A DNA stretch of 64,000 nucleotides from Aquirhabdus parva (GCF_003351745.1 NZ_CP031222.1:3702207-3766206); one strand, 5' to 3'; counted from the stretch's first letter, positions 1 through 10,388 are shown. The notes: a model not told the origin generated them from the letters alone. A program made the numbers and translations.

Positions 1-2733
1 CGTTTAATCACCGTGACTGATGCATTAGGCAATGTCACGACCTATAGCAACTTTACCCTCTTAGGTCCAGCTGCAACGATCACCTATCCAAATGGTAATA
101 AAGTTGATTATGTTTTTGATGAGGCTGCACGAGTTAAACAATCCAGCGAAACAGTCTATAGCGCGCCTTATCAAGCTACGGATTCCACCACATCGACGCA
201 TTGGCCCCAGTGGATCATTGATCTGATTAATGCCTTATGTCAGTTGATTGGATCAGCTTCGCCGTTTGATGCCTCAGGCTCGACTACTGCATCCGTCGTT
301 CAACCTTTGACAGCCACGGCATCCCGTGTAGACGTCACGAAGTATTATTACGACCCAATTGGACAATTAACCTCGGTCGTCATGCCGAGTGGTGAAACGC
401 TCACCTATAGTTATGATGATGCTCATCGTCTCGTGGGTGCAACCGATAGTTTAGGCAATAGCATTACCTATACCTTGAATGGCGCAGGCGATATCACCAA
501 TACCTCCATACAAGACCCTACAGGCAATATCAAAGTCAAAACTCAGCAAATCTTTGATACCTTGGGCCGTGTACAACAGGACGTGGGCAATAATGGGCAA
601 AACACGACTTATGGTTATGACAATTTAGATAATCTCACCAGCACGACGGATGCTTTAAACCGAAGTACAAGCAGTACGTATGATGCTTTAAACCGAAAAG
701 TGACGGATGTCGATGCTTTAGGACAAACCGTTAAATATGGCTATAACGCCTTGGATCAACTCCTTACCATCACGGATGCACGTAATAACACGACCACCTA
801 TACTCCCAATGCTTTTGGCGAAATCACCAAGGAAGTAAGCCCAGACACAGGTACGACTACACGTAGTTATACCAATGGACGTCTGATGTCGGCGGTGGAT
901 AGCAATAGCATGACGCACGCCTATGGCTACGATGATATTGGGCGTGTAACGACACGGACTGATTCGGGTGCCTCTACAAGTACACTCACAACTCAGTACG
1001 GCTATGACCAAGGCACTTATGGCAAAGGTTACCTAACCAGTGTCGGGAATGCGTCCAGCACCCTGCGCTATAGTCGTGATAGTGCGGGTAATGTTATAGA
1101 GAAAGTGATGGCGGTGGGAACTAGCCCGTTCCGCGTCCAATACAAGTATCTGGCTGGCAATAAAATTAGCGATATTGTCATGCCCAGCGGACGTCATATT
1201 TCTTATGCCTATACCAATGGCAAAATAACCAGTGTCAGCATTTTGGGTTTAGCAACGCTATTGAACAATGTGAAGTACGGCCCAACGGGGATCGTAGGCT
1301 GGACATGGATTACCTCTGGTTCAGGTGCAACAGATACCAATACCTTCAGCTATGACTTAGATGGTCGCATGACCAATGTGACATCAACAGGTGTATTAGG
1401 TCGGGGTTACACCTATGACGCAGGTAATCGTATCCTGACGATTTCTGACATCTTGGCAGGGATTGGCACACAGTCCTACACCCATGACAAGCTTGATCGT
1501 TTAACGCTACAGACGCTTGCAAACCAAACACTGGGTTATAGCTACGATGCCAATAGCAATCGTACCTCTAAGACCCTGACTCCAAATGGCGGCAGTGCAA
1601 TCAGCAGTACCTATAGCATTCAAGATTCAACCAATCGAATCAATACCATCACCGCAAATAGCACGACGAATACCATGACGTATTTGCCGACAGGGCAATT
1701 GGTTAATGATGGCGTACATCAGTTTAGCTATGACGCGGCAGGACGTTCCATCACCATTCAAAATAGTGCCACGGGCGCCACGATCTATAATAGCTACAAT
1801 GGACTTGGAGAACGTGTCAGCAAGAAAGCGGGTCTGAACCAAATCTATTTTGTCTACGATGAAAATGGTCATCTGCTTGGTGAGTACGATCAGAATCGCG
1901 CCATGATTCGCGAATACTTCTGGCTTGGTGATCGTATCGTCGGAATGATGAGTAAAGATCGTCCGGGTGTACTTCTACGTGTCCATACCGATCATTTAGG
2001 TACTGTTCGTGCAGTTAGTCAAGGTGATGGTACGAATACACGGACTGTACTTTGGCGCTTTGAAGGCGATGCATTTGGGGATACGCTGCCGAATGAAGAT
2101 GTGGATGGCAACGGTATTAAATTTACCATGCCGATTCGTATGCCGGGTCAGTACTATGATGCTGAAGTAGGTACGAGCTATAACTACTTTAGGGATTATG
2201 ATGCCAGTACTGGGAGGTATGTGGAGAGTGATCCGATTGGGCTCAGTGGAGGAAACAACACATACGGGTATGTGGGTGGAAATCCAAACAGTAAAATTGA
2301 TCCTGATGGGCAGTTTGCTTTCCTGATTCCTTTCCTACCCGAAATTGGGGCAGCTATATGTGAAGGGGGTGGATGTGCTGCCGCAGCTTCTGCGATTGCT
2401 AATGCAGTTGGTGCTATAGGACTTGGGGCTGTACTATCTAACCCTCACAATGTCAATGACTATAATGACAACAATATTGAAAAGATTTCTAATAAAAGAG
2501 AATATGAAAGGAATTGTGATGACAATGACCCTCCATTAGCTGATCCATGTGAGGAGGCTAAACGGAAGCTAAAAAGGGCTGAGTTGTGTCTAAGCTCAAG
2601 AAAGGCTTTCACTAATAAATGGTACAATGGTGTCGATGACCGACATAGTCCACAGCTCTATGTTGATCTTGAAAATAGAATTAAAGCTGCTGAAAGGGAG
2701 GTTGCCCGTAAATGCGCATGCTCCAAAAAATGA
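1..2733 (+). CDS. RHS-repeat polymorphic toxin, 5' end outside the window
   Basis: The frame is open from base 1, so the gene continues upstream. About 740 visible residues are tandem YD/RHS repeats (motifs such as YDALNR, YGYDNLDNLT, YDAAGR). These repeats form the shell that encloses a C-terminal toxin. The shell ends at the family's closing motif DPIGLSGGNNTYGYVGGNP near bases 2230-2290. After it comes a tip of about 140 residues starting with a hydrophobic Ala/Gly stretch and ending in a charged, Cys-containing segment (CEEAKRKLKRAELC ... EVARKCACSKK). I do not recognise the toxin activity. The tip is visibly richer in A+T than the core, as expected for an exchangeable toxin cassette. The protein is probably delivered by a type VI secretion system or exported; the export region is not visible. 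The following gene overlaps the stop codon and is the likely immunity partner. Confidence 0.9.
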   Translation, partial: RLITVTDALGNVTTYSNFTLLGPAATITYPNGNKVDYVFDEAARVKQSSETVYSAPYQATDSTTSTHWPQWIIDLINALCQLIGSASPFDASGSTTASVVQPLTATASRVDVTKYYYDPIGQLTSVVMPSGETLTYSYDDAHRLVGATDSLGNSITYTLNGAGDITNTSIQDPTGNIKVKTQQIFDTLGRVQQDVGNNGQNTTYGYDNLDNLTSTTDALNRSTSSTYDALNRKVTDVDALGQTVKYGYNALDQLLTITDARNNTTTYTPNAFGEITKEVSPDTGTTTRSYTNGRLMSAVDSNSMTHAYGYDDIGRVTTRTDSGASTSTLTTQYGYDQGTYGKGYLTSVGNASSTLRYSRDSAGNVIEKVMAVGTSPFRVQYKYLAGNKISDIVMPSGRHISYAYTNGKITSVSILGLATLLNNVKYGPTGIVGWTWITSGSGATDTNTFSYDLDGRMTNVTSTGVLGRGYTYDAGNRILTISDILAGIGTQSYTHDKLDRLTLQTLANQTLGYSYDANSNRTSKTLTPNGGSAISSTYSIQDSTNRINTITANSTTNTMTYLPTGQLVNDGVHQFSYDAAGRSITIQNSATGATIYNSYNGLGERVSKKAGLNQIYFVYDENGHLLGEYDQNRAMIREYFWLGDRIVGMMSKDRPGVLLRVHTDHLGTVRAVSQGDGTNTRTVLWRFEGDAFGDTLPNEDVDGNGIKFTMPIRMPGQYYDAEVGTSYNYFRDYDASTGRYVESDPIGLSGGNNTYGYVGGNPNSKIDPDGQFAFLIPFLPEIGAAICEGGGCAAAASAIANAVGAIGLGAVLSNPHNVNDYNDNNIEKISNKREYERNCDDNDPPLADPCEEAKRKLKRAELCLSSRKAFTNKWYNGVDDRHSPQLYVDLENRIKAAEREVARKCACSKK

Positions 2734-3224
2734 TGAATACAGACTTACTCTTAAAGGAAATAAATGATGTATTTCCTGATAGTCCAATGCCTGACACATC
2801 AGAGTTAACTGTACATCAGAAGGATTGTGAACTATGCGATGATGTTCGTCGATACTTGAATGTCTATCGACATTTAAGCGTTGATAATAAACTAATTAGA
2901 TTCTTGCATCAGAATCTATATGAACTTTCACCCTTAGCCTTTCGTTGGGTACTGCCTCATTATCTTAAATATTGTTTGACGGAAGATTGGGCGTATGCGC
3001 AAGAAGAAACATACTTTTTGGTTTTTAATCTTGGGCCGGCCCCTCAGCTTGAGAATGATACACTCATACGATTTGCAGCTTTGAACGATAAACAGATTAA
3101 TTGCTTAATCGATTTTTTAAGTTGGTGCACTGGAGTTGAGGACTGTATCGACATTGAAGATGATATTAATAGAGCTTTTGCGTTTTTAAAGAAGCTTCTT
3201 AACCAAGCAAGATTAAAAATGTAG
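2712..3224 (+). CDS. Probable immunity protein to the RHS toxin (DUF6714-like)
   Basis: The 170-residue acidic, probably cytoplasmic protein overlaps the RHS stop by 22 nt. A GGGAGG element about 10 nt upstream favours the ATG at 2712; ATGs at 2718, 2730 and 2733 are alternatives. Immediate linkage to an RHS C-terminus is the usual immunity-gene position. The pattern H-x3-C-x2-C near residues 35-41 followed by a segment LSPLAFRWVLPHYL resembles, from memory, the DUF6714 family found beside polymorphic toxins. That family match is moderate; the immunity role is inferred from position. Base composition is A+T-rich, like the toxin tip, so the pair was probably acquired together. Confidence 0.7.
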   Translation: MRMLQKMMNTDLLLKEINDVFPDSPMPDTSELTVHQKDCELCDDVRRYLNVYRHLSVDNKLIRFLHQNLYELSPLAFRWVLPHYLKYCLTEDWAYAQEETYFLVFNLGPAPQLENDTLIRFAALNDKQINCLIDFLSWCTGVEDCIDIEDDINRAFAFLKKLLNQARLKM

Positions 3225-3258
3225 AAATCGTAGATACCGTCTTCAACGTCAAGTTTTA

Positions 3259-3500
3259 TCAAGCTAATCTTACGTCATAATTAGCTTGATAAGGCATCTG
3301 ATGCTTCACATAGCACAAATACACAAGCTTAGGCATCGTTGCACCCCAACCATTTTCGATCTGCCGTTTGATAAAAGCCGCTCATACATCACTTTGATGT
3401 GAGGGTTATGTTTGATCGCAACTACTGCCGACATATACAAATCCGCACTTTTCTTGGCCGAGCCTGCTTTCGAAAGGGAGCTTCTCCCGTTAATAGAGTT
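3259..3500 (-). pseudogene. IS110-family transposase remnant (C-terminal fragment, frameshifted)
   Basis: Reading the minus strand from about 3500, one frame gives a segment with SLSKAGSAKKSADLYMSAVV, IKHNPHIKVMYERLL and SKMVGV. After a frameshift near 3335 the adjacent frame gives MPKLVYLCYVKHQMPYQANY and a stop at 3259-3261. This is the order of conserved blocks at the end of IS110/IS1111-type DEDD transposases. Only about 80 codons remain, with no N-terminal catalytic part, so the gene is dead. A 13-bp direct repeat (AGAAATCGTAGAT) lies on either side, at 3223-3235 and 3504-3516. Confidence 0.7.
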
Positions 3501-3552
3501 ATCAGAAATCGTAGATGGGTAGAGGCATGAAACCCATCTTTACACATATCAA

Positions 3553-3853
3553 TCATGAACGATATATGATTAAAAATGTGTCTGCATCTCTACAGCGGTT
3601 CTGATCTCTTGTCCCGTTCCTCCCGATACTTCTGCTTATGGAAATTGACGGTTCTTTCAATCTCATCCAGATCATTGACCAGTTGCAAAGCCAGACGCTG
3701 CTGCGCCAGTGTGCTGTGTTCTTGCCGTGCCATTGGATTATCTGGGGGTTGATACGCTGCCCAATCAAGTATTCGGCAATCCGGCTTCTCACATACAAAT
3801 AAGCAATGCTGTCCTGATTCATGGATTACTCCTGTAGAACGTCTGTTAAACAT
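3553..3853 (-). pseudogene. Small frameshifted gene remnant, unknown function
   Basis: An ATG at 3822 (minus strand) follows a good AGGAG ribosome site. Its frame begins MNQDSIAYLYVRSRIAEYL and soon becomes low-complexity and unlikely. The overlapping frame to 3590 contains a convincing helical segment (LAQQRLALQLVNDLDEIERT, then VNFHKQKYREERDKR). The simplest reading is one small gene broken by a frameshift near 3730. It could instead be one intact 87-residue ORF ending at 3590 that starts upstream. I do not recognise the family. Confidence 0.3.
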
Positions 3854-3854
3854 G

Positions 3855-3949
3855 AGGCTGAAGAAGTTGGCGAGTTCATTTCAAGTTCAGAATTTAGGGT
3901 TTATTTTTGTCCTTTCTGCGGAGAAAAACTTGATAGCAATGTCGATTAG
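3855..3949 (+). pseudogene. Orphan 3' fragment of a zinc-ribbon-type protein
   Basis: A headless reading frame (EAEEVGEFISSSEFRV) continues after a one-base shift as YFCPFCGEKLDSNVD and stop. The ending C-P-F-C-G-E-K-L is typical of small zinc-ribbon proteins often found as orphan immunity modules behind RHS genes. No start codon or N-terminus is present. Confidence is limited by the short length. Confidence 0.3.
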
Positions 3950-3991
3950 AAGTTTGTCAATTTAGCTTCTCTACCCATTTCCATCCCATGT

Positions 3992-4016
3992 AAAAACCTC
4001 CCGTCCGCGGGAGTTC
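3992..4016 (-). terminator. Rho-independent terminator, minus strand
   Basis: The stem CTCCCG / CGGGAG around a TCCG-type loop is followed on the minus strand by GGTTTTTA. Nothing intact is expressed leftward just upstream of it, so it may be left over from a lost gene. Confidence 0.5.
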
Positions 4017-4082
4017 CTCACCCAAAAAATATCACACACCACTGCTGCAAAGCCTGAAAGCCTTGCTGGTCAAGGCTTATAA

Positions 4083-4232
4083 TGTGTAACACGGATAGAA
4101 TTAGAAGATGATGAGGATTGTGGATGTCATAAAATCTTAGAAAAACGAAAACGACCACCTTATGATTGGTGTCAAGGTGATATTATTTATTTCGAATACA
4201 TTGATTGTCTGAAGAAGTGTAAAGAGAAATAG
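4083..4232 (+). pseudogene. Orphan C-terminal tip fragment, toxin-like
   Basis: The frame is open from a stop at 4080 to TAG at 4230-4232 and encodes about 49 residues with a Cys-rich polar pattern (DEDCGCHK ... WCQGDIIYFEYIDCLKKCKEK). No start codon with a ribosome site is visible. Position downstream of an RHS locus and the Cys/Lys-rich ending suggest a displaced RHS toxin tip. This is an inference; it may be meaningless open frame. Confidence 0.25.
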
Positions 4233-4267
4233 AATGCTTTTTCCCTTAATGACTTACTGAGTTCCAA

Positions 4268-4298
4268 TAAAAAACCGCGCTAAAGGCGGTTTTTTTAA
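4268..4298. terminator. Bidirectional terminator after rbfA
   Basis: The hairpin AAACCGC / GCGGTTT is flanked by A- and T-runs on both sides, so it can stop transcription from rbfA (leftward) and from the RHS side (rightward). Confidence 0.75.
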
Positions 4299-4309
4299 AT
4301 CACTTTCAA

Positions 4310-4729
4310 TCACTTCTGCTCAGTTACATTCTCATCAATCCCATAACTATCTTCCGCTGGAAGATCTTTTACGGCTTTAGAAATCAGATCCGCCATGTAG
4401 TTACCATGCGCGGTTGATTTGTCATAATGAAAACGCAAACGCGGTGTGAAACGGGTCTTGATACGACGACCCAGTTCCTGACGCAGGAATCCTGCGGCAC
4501 CGTTCAACAGATCTAGGGTTTCTTGATGCGCTTGTTCAGTCAGGTCGTCATTTAATTCACGACCCATGACCGTCACATACACATCGCCATAACCCAGATC
4601 TGAGCTGATTTTCACGCCAGAGATGGTGACCATGCCACCACCCAGACGTGGGTCTTTGAGTTCCATGCGAATGAGGTCAGACAACTCGCGTTGTACCTGA
4701 TCACCCATACGCTGTAGACGCTGACTCAT
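4310..4729 (-). CDS. rbfA: 30S ribosome-binding factor RbfA
   Basis: A small KH-fold protein (139 residues, normal family length about 130) that binds the 30S subunit and helps mature the 5' end of 16S rRNA, important in the cold. The N-terminus RLQRMGDQVQRELSDLIR and the internal LKDPRLG motif are characteristic. Its start codon overlaps the infB stop by one base (TAATG arrangement), showing translational coupling in the rimP-nusA-infB-rbfA operon. A hairpin terminator follows. Confidence 0.97.
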   Translation of the reverse strand: MSQRLQRMGDQVQRELSDLIRMELKDPRLGGGMVTISGVKISSDLGYGDVYVTVMGRELNDDLTEQAHQETLDLLNGAAGFLRQELGRRIKTRFTPRLRFHYDKSTAHGNYMADLISKAVKDLPAEDSYGIDENVTEQK

Positions 4730-7461
4730 TATAGACTCCGTTTAATCTCATGGACTTCAAAGACTTCGATCTGATCGAGTTCTTGAATGTCCTTGTAGCC
4801 TTTAACACCCAGACCACATTCCATACCTGCACGAACTTCATTGACGTCATCTTTATAACGACGCAATGATTCGAGTTCGCCTTGGAAGACCACCACGCCA
4901 TCACGCAGCACGCGGATTGGGCGGTTACGATGGATGACACCCTCAAGCACCATACAACCCGCAGCAGCACCAAACTTACTTGAACGGAACACTTCGCGGA
5001 CTTGGGCAATACCCAAGATGTTTTCACGATGTTCTGGCGCCAACTTACCGCTCATGGCTGCTTTTACGTCATCAATCATTTCATAGATGATGCTGTAGTA
5101 GCGCAGATCGATGCCATCTTCCTGACTCTTTAGACGTGCGGCATTGTCTGCACGAACGTTAAAGCCAAGCATTGCCGCACCAGTTGATTCAGCCAGTGTG
5201 ATGTCTGATTCGGTAATCGCACCAACACCTGAACCGACGATCTGTACACGCACATCATCAATCGACAAGTCGTTTAATGCATGAGTAAGTGCTTCAAGTG
5301 AACCACGTACATCGGCTTTGAGGACGATATTGACGGTAGGTACGTCTTTCTTGCCCATACCCGCCATGATGTTTTCAAGGCGCATGGCAGATTGACGATC
5401 GATTTTGTTTTGACGTTCGCGGTCAGCACGGAATTCAGCCACTTCACGGGCTTTCTTCTCATCAGAAACCACAAGGATTTCATCACCGGCATTCGGCGCA
5501 TCGGGTAAACCGAGGATTTCAACTGGAATTGAAGGACCCGCAGATTTAACCTGCTTGCCGTTTTCATCGGTCATCGCACGGACGCGCCCGTAGAAAGAAC
5601 CTGCAAGGAGCAAGTCGCCGACTTTAAGCGTGCCTTTTTGAACCAGAACGCTAGCAACCGCGCCGCGACCTTTGTCGATACGGGCTTCGATCACGATCCC
5701 TTGTGCCGCGCCTTCTTCAGAAGCAGTGAGCTCCATCAGTTCAGCTTGGATTGAGATCAGATCAAGTAGCTCATCAATACCCGCACCGGTTTTTGCAGAA
5801 ACACGCGCGATAGGCACATCCCCACCCCATGCTTCTGTGGTGACGCCTTTGACAGACAGTTCGTTCAGAACGCGATCTGGATCAGCGCTTTCTTTGTCGA
5901 TTTTATTCAACGCAACGATGATTGGTGTACCTGCCGCTTTGGCATGTTCAATCGCTTCAGCGGTTTGTGGCATTACGCCGTCGTCCGCTGCAACCACCAG
6001 AATCACGATGTCGGTGGCTTTCGCACCACGTGCGCGCATTTGGGTAAATGCTGCGTGACCCGGGGTATCGAGGAAGGTGATGACACCACGATCAGTTTCT
6101 ACATGGTAGGCACCGATATGCTGAGTAATCCCGCCTGCTTCGCCTGACGCCACTTTGGTACGGCGGATATAGTCGAGCAGTGAGGTCTTACCATGGTCAA
6201 CGTGACCCATGATGGTGACGACCGGAGGTCGCAGTTTCACGTTACCGCGATCAGCAACCGAAGCCATCAGTTTGTCTTCAACGGCGGTATCACTGACCAA
6301 TACAGGGTTGTGACCGAGTTCTTCAACCACCAAAGATGCTGTAGATTGATCAATCGTTTGATCTTGAGTAACGATTTCGCCCATTTTCATCAAGGTCTTG
6401 ATGACTTCACGAACTTTAACCGCCATTTTTTGCGCCAGATCGGCAACGACGATATTTTCAGTGATTTGAACATCATAAACTTGTTTTTCAACAGGCTTTT
6501 CAAAACCGTGTTTGTTCGATTGGCTGGTTTTCAGACCACGTGGGGTTTGGCGGAAAGATTGCTCTTCCTGACGACCTGAACGATTACGTCCTTTACCCTT
6601 GCCCGCACCCGCGCCTGCCGCTGTCGCTGCACCACGTTTGATATCACGATTTTCTTTATCAAAAGATTCTTCGTATGCACGACCAACGAGACCCGCAGCC
6701 AGTGGTGCGGTGTCATCGATCTTACGATCTGGAGCTGCGCCATCGGCATATTTGCTGGCCATTTGGCGCATTTGTTCAAGCGTACGTTGTTGTGCTGCTT
6801 CAGCTGCTGCACGGCGTGCCGCTTCTTCAGCTGCTTTTAGGCGAGCAGCTTCTGCTTCACGCTCTTTCTTCTGTTCTGGTGTTTCATCGATTTTAGCTGC
6901 GCGTTTTTTAACGACAACTTCTTTCTTCTCTACATTTTTCTTGTCGCTTTGCAGACGCATTGCATCAAGCGTTGCTTGATGTTTAGCATCGGCTTCTGCA
7001 CGTGCTTTTTCTGCCGCTACCGCCGCTGCTTCTTCAGCTGCTTTCACATCCGCAGGCTTTGCGTCTTGCGCTTTTTCTTGGGCACTGGCTTGAATGCTGG
7101 CTTGAATACGCGCTTTTGCTTCTAATTCAAGTTTGGCGCGTTCCGCTGCTTGGGCCGCAAGATCAGGCTTAACAAAAGTATGCTTTTTGCGCACTTCAAC
7201 ATTAATGGTTTTGGCTTTACCGCTTGAGCTTGCCACTTTGGCCGTGCCGAGCGTTTTACGCTTTAATGTGATTTGAGTGGTATCAGGCGCAGATTGACCA
7301 TGGCTCTGTCTTAAGTGAGCAACCAGTTTTTCTTGTTCATTTTCAGTGACGAGCGCAGTTGCAGCACGCGCGGGTAAGCCTGCCTCAACCAATTGGGATA
7401 ATAATTTTTCGACTGGACGGCCGACTTGTTGTGCTAATTCGTTTACGGATTTATCCGCCAT
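4729..7461 (-). CDS. infB: Translation initiation factor IF-2
   Basis: GTPase that places initiator tRNA on the 30S subunit and promotes 50S joining. The 910-residue length is usual for gammaproteobacteria. An N-terminal IF2_N helix bundle (about 1-55) is followed by a long Ala/Glu/Lys/Arg-rich linker (about 110-240), a second N-domain, then the G domain with [14 protein letters not shown] near residue 417, DTPGH and NKID. Domains II, III and the fMet-tRNA-binding C-terminal domain follow. The rightward initiator tRNA gene in the same cluster delivers its ligand. The 218-bp gap to nusA contains a 10-bp perfect hairpin. Confidence 0.98.
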   Translation of the reverse strand: MADKSVNELAQQVGRPVEKLLSQLVEAGLPARAATALVTENEQEKLVAHLRQSHGQSAPDTTQITLKRKTLGTAKVASSSGKAKTINVEVRKKHTFVKPDLAAQAAERAKLELEAKARIQASIQASAQEKAQDAKPADVKAAEEAAAVAAEKARAEADAKHQATLDAMRLQSDKKNVEKKEVVVKKRAAKIDETPEQKKEREAEAARLKAAEEAARRAAAEAAQQRTLEQMRQMASKYADGAAPDRKIDDTAPLAAGLVGRAYEESFDKENRDIKRGAATAAGAGAGKGKGRNRSGRQEEQSFRQTPRGLKTSQSNKHGFEKPVEKQVYDVQITENIVVADLAQKMAVKVREVIKTLMKMGEIVTQDQTIDQSTASLVVEELGHNPVLVSDTAVEDKLMASVADRGNVKLRPPVVTIMGHVDHGKTSLLDYIRRTKVASGEAGGITQHIGAYHVETDRGVITFLDTPGHAAFTQMRARGAKATDIVILVVAADDGVMPQTAEAIEHAKAAGTPIIVALNKIDKESADPDRVLNELSVKGVTTEAWGGDVPIARVSAKTGAGIDELLDLISIQAELMELTASEEGAAQGIVIEARIDKGRGAVASVLVQKGTLKVGDLLLAGSFYGRVRAMTDENGKQVKSAGPSIPVEILGLPDAPNAGDEILVVSDEKKAREVAEFRADRERQNKIDRQSAMRLENIMAGMGKKDVPTVNIVLKADVRGSLEALTHALNDLSIDDVRVQIVGSGVGAITESDITLAESTGAAMLGFNVRADNAARLKSQEDGIDLRYYSIIYEMIDDVKAAMSGKLAPEHRENILGIAQVREVFRSSKFGAAAGCMVLEGVIHRNRPIRVLRDGVVVFQGELESLRRYKDDVNEVRAGMECGLGVKGYKDIQELDQIEVFEVHEIKRSL

Positions 7462-7599
7462 GTGGTGCTACCTACCTATATACTCAAAACATCATTCAAA
7501 ATCATTCGTGTTAAATCATGGGGGTCATCCTTAAAGATAACCTGCGCTGGGCGCTCATATTAAAAAAACCATGCCAGTACAACTCCAAGTTGTGTAGTG

Positions 7600-7629
7600 G
7601 CGTGTAACGAAGAACAACCCGTTACACGC
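7600..7629. repeat. Perfect hairpin between nusA and infB
   Basis: GCGTGTAACG and its exact reverse complement are separated by 10 bases. No T-run follows directly on the minus strand, so it is unlikely to be a simple terminator; RNA processing or mRNA stabilisation is possible. Confidence 0.4.
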
Positions 7630-7679
7630 GATGATGCTTATTCAGCGAGAGCGTAGAGCTGGGAACGAAGACTTGCGCC

Positions 7680-9155
7680 TTAGTTAAACCAAGACTCACG
7701 CGCTTTCATAATCAATTTACCTGCGGTCGCAGTATCGACGCCAAGATCTTCAAGATCGCCAACAGCTTGGTCTGCAAGGTCGTCAACGGTAACAATGCCG
7801 TGTGCTGCCAAGTTAAATGCAAGATCACGATCCAGGCCTTCGAGCGCCAGCAATTCTTCGCTAGGGTCTTGGATGCTTTCTTGTTGTAACAATTCATCAG
7901 CAAGTGCCGCATCTTTGGCGCGAGCTTGTAGTGCCGCGATCGTCTCGTCATCCAAACCTTCAATTTCATGGAAGGTTTCAGCAGGCACAAACGCCACTTC
8001 TTCGAGTGAAGTAAAGCCAAGCTCAACCAGCGCAGTTGCCAAATCTTCTTCGATTTCCAAGCGCTGGATGAATAAGTCAACATACTGTTGTGATTCAGAT
8101 TGTTGGCGAGCGCGGTATTCGTCTTCGAGCATCATGTCGAGGCGATAACCTGTTAATTCAGATGCCAAACGCACGTTTTGACCCTGGGTACCGATGGCAC
8201 GTGCCAATTGGTCACTGGCCGCAAAAATGATATCCGCACTGTGTGCATCTTCATCCAATACGATACCTGATACGTCAGCAGGTTCAAGGGCGCTGGCGAT
8301 ATATTGTGCAGGATCATCAGACCAGATAACCACGTCAATGCGCTCGCCTTCCAGTTCTTGCTGAACCGCTTGGATACGTGTACCACGCATCCCGATACAT
8401 GCACCAACCGCATCAATACGATGATCGTTGGTTTTGACTGCAATCTTGGCACGTACACCGGGTTGACGCGCAGCGCCTTTGATTTCAATGATTTCTTCAC
8501 TGATTTCAGGTACTTCTTTGCGCATCAAGGCAATCAGCATTTCTGGGCGTGAACGAGACAACAACAGCTGTGCACCGCGACCATCACGATTGACGCTAAA
8601 CAAAATCGCAGTAACGCGTTGTTTGGCACGCAATACTTCACGTGGAATCATTTCTTCACGCGCCAAATAGCCTTCAGCGTTATTGCCTAAATCGATGATG
8701 AAGCCGTCTTTGGTTTGCTTTTTTACTTCGCCATAGATGAGCTCACCAACACGTTCTGCATATTCATCAGCAACCATCGCACGCTCAGCTTCGCGAATTT
8801 TTTGCACGATAACTTGTTTCGCAATCTGGGCAGCAATACGACCGAATTCAATCGATGGGATTTGCTCTTCGCGCACATCACCGATTTTCCATTTCGTTGG
8901 ATCAAGATCACTGATCGCATCTTGTAGGCCAGGCATTTCATGATCTTCATCGGCAACAACAGTCCATACGCGGAAAGTGTCGTATTCACCGGTTTTACGA
9001 TCAATCGATACACGCAGATCTACTTCGTCGTGTTCGTAGAATTTTTTCTTGGTTGCTGCAACCAGCGCCTGTTCCATCGCTTCGAAAATTGCCTCACGGC
9101 TCACGCCTTTTTCGTTGCTGACGACTTCCACGACGGTCAGAATTTCACGACTCAT
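7680..9155 (-). CDS. nusA: Transcription termination/antitermination factor NusA
   Basis: Binds RNA polymerase and modulates pausing, Rho-independent termination and antitermination. The 491-residue protein shows the NusA N-terminal domain, an S1 domain (about 135-200, motif GYLAREEMIPRE), two KH domains (ARQPGVRAKIAVKT and GVRGTRIQ-type GMRGTRIQAV; then GTQGQNVRLASELTGY), and two acidic C-terminal repeats (about 360-491) typical of gammaproteobacteria. It lies between rimP and infB, the conserved order. Phage antiterminators commonly act through NusA, which is relevant to the Q-like gene of the prophage. Confidence 0.98.
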   Translation of the reverse strand: MSREILTVVEVVSNEKGVSREAIFEAMEQALVAATKKKFYEHDEVDLRVSIDRKTGEYDTFRVWTVVADEDHEMPGLQDAISDLDPTKWKIGDVREEQIPSIEFGRIAAQIAKQVIVQKIREAERAMVADEYAERVGELIYGEVKKQTKDGFIIDLGNNAEGYLAREEMIPREVLRAKQRVTAILFSVNRDGRGAQLLLSRSRPEMLIALMRKEVPEISEEIIEIKGAARQPGVRAKIAVKTNDHRIDAVGACIGMRGTRIQAVQQELEGERIDVVIWSDDPAQYIASALEPADVSGIVLDEDAHSADIIFAASDQLARAIGTQGQNVRLASELTGYRLDMMLEDEYRARQQSESQQYVDLFIQRLEIEEDLATALVELGFTSLEEVAFVPAETFHEIEGLDDETIAALQARAKDAALADELLQQESIQDPSEELLALEGLDRDLAFNLAAHGIVTVDDLADQAVGDLEDLGVDTATAGKLIMKARESWFN

Positions 9156-9300
9156 AGGTCACCTTATGATCTTAAAAAAGCAGTTAGAAAACTATTTGAA
9201 AACAAATATTAAGTAAAATTTATAACATCAAAAACTGTAAAACATTCACGAAGCAACAGCATACATCCATGTTCGCAATCAATTTTTTGCAAAACGCGAA

Positions 9301-9897
9301 TTAAACAGGTGCAAACACCAAATTAGCTTTATCAATATTATCCGCATCAACTGTGACAGTCACACCGTCAAACTCGACCGTGAGCACCTCATTTTCTAGC
9401 GCTTTGAGTAAACCGGTCAGTTTACGGCGATTAGCAACCGGTGCTATTAGTCTTAAGTGCACGGTTTGACCGACATAAGGTTGCATTTGCGCAAGCGTAA
9501 AGAACGGACGATCCCAACCTGGTGAGGAAACTTCAAGAATATATTCACCTGAGATTGGATCATGCACATCCAAGACACCATTCACTTGATGAGTCACATT
9601 GACGCAATCTTGGACACCAATGCCGCGGCCTGTCTCTGGCGCATCTTCATCTAGTTCTTCGTCCGGTGCATTGTTATCGACGACATCATCAGCAATATCT
9701 TGGTCTGGATTCAATGCGGGTACGGAGAAACCGGTGGGCAATGCTGGGATTTCTGTATCTGGACGATCAATATAGATACGTAATAGTGAGCGTTTGCCCT
9801 GAGGTAAGAACTCTAGACCCCATAGTTCGACACCACACACCGCAACGGCGGGTTGGATAAGATCAAATAAGGCTTGAGTTTTTTGGGATAATTTCAT
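9301..9897 (-). CDS. rimP: Ribosome maturation factor RimP
   Basis: Needed for 30S assembly. I start at the ATG at 9897 ([10 protein letters not shown]) because this matches the family N-terminus; an in-frame ATG at 9933 would add an unlike 12 residues. The 198-residue product contains [15 protein letters not shown], the [16 protein letters not shown] block and the conserved [12 protein letters not shown]. Between the first two blocks is an acidic insertion of roughly 40 residues (about 45-85), which makes the protein longer than the usual 150-175. Confidence 0.96.
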   Translation of the reverse strand: MKLSQKTQALFDLIQPAVAVCGVELWGLEFLPQGKRSLLRIYIDRPDTEIPALPTGFSVPALNPDQDIADDVVDNNAPDEELDEDAPETGRGIGVQDCVNVTHQVNGVLDVHDPISGEYILEVSSPGWDRPFFTLAQMQPYVGQTVHLRLIAPVANRRKLTGLLKALENEVLTVEFDGVTVTVDADNIDKANLVFAPV

Positions 9898-9999
9898 GGT
9901 TTGTCTAAACTTTTTGTTAAGTACGGTCGTCAAATATGTTCAATCACGCCGTTCGTTTGAAAGAAGCATAAAGACATAAATCACGAACGACAAAAACAA

Positions 10000-10025
10000 A
10001 AAATGGGCATGAAGCCCATTTTTAA
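10000..10025. terminator. Hairpin with A/T flanks between rimP and the initiator tRNA
   Basis: AAAATGGGC, a five-base loop, then GCCCATTTTT. The symmetric A- and T-runs allow termination on either strand. On the minus strand it follows the tRNA and precedes rimP. Confidence 0.6.
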
Positions 10026-10174
10026 CAGTTCATTCAATACCATCTATTATAAAGGATCACTGCCACAATGAAAGCAATCGATAATAGCTGATTTGAATGC
10101 TACTGCACGAAACTGTAAGAAAAATCACATCAATGTAAGCAGTGCTGTCCATTCAATGTGTCTTTCAAAATAAG

Positions 10175-10251
<77 letters not shown>

Positions 10252-10388
10252 TCAACTGGACGGCATAGTATGCCTATCCTTACCTTCTGTCAACGTTTAA
10301 TTTGCTGACGCCCGATATTTATATTTCATTGATTATAAAAGGTTAATTAACAACCAACTAACCTTTTTACTTTGAAACCTAAATATCA

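Noticed and set aside
5672-6979. Plus-strand ORFs opposite infB
   Set aside because: Antisense shadows of a highly expressed conserved gene; Ser/Ala/Arg-rich composition typical of such shadows.
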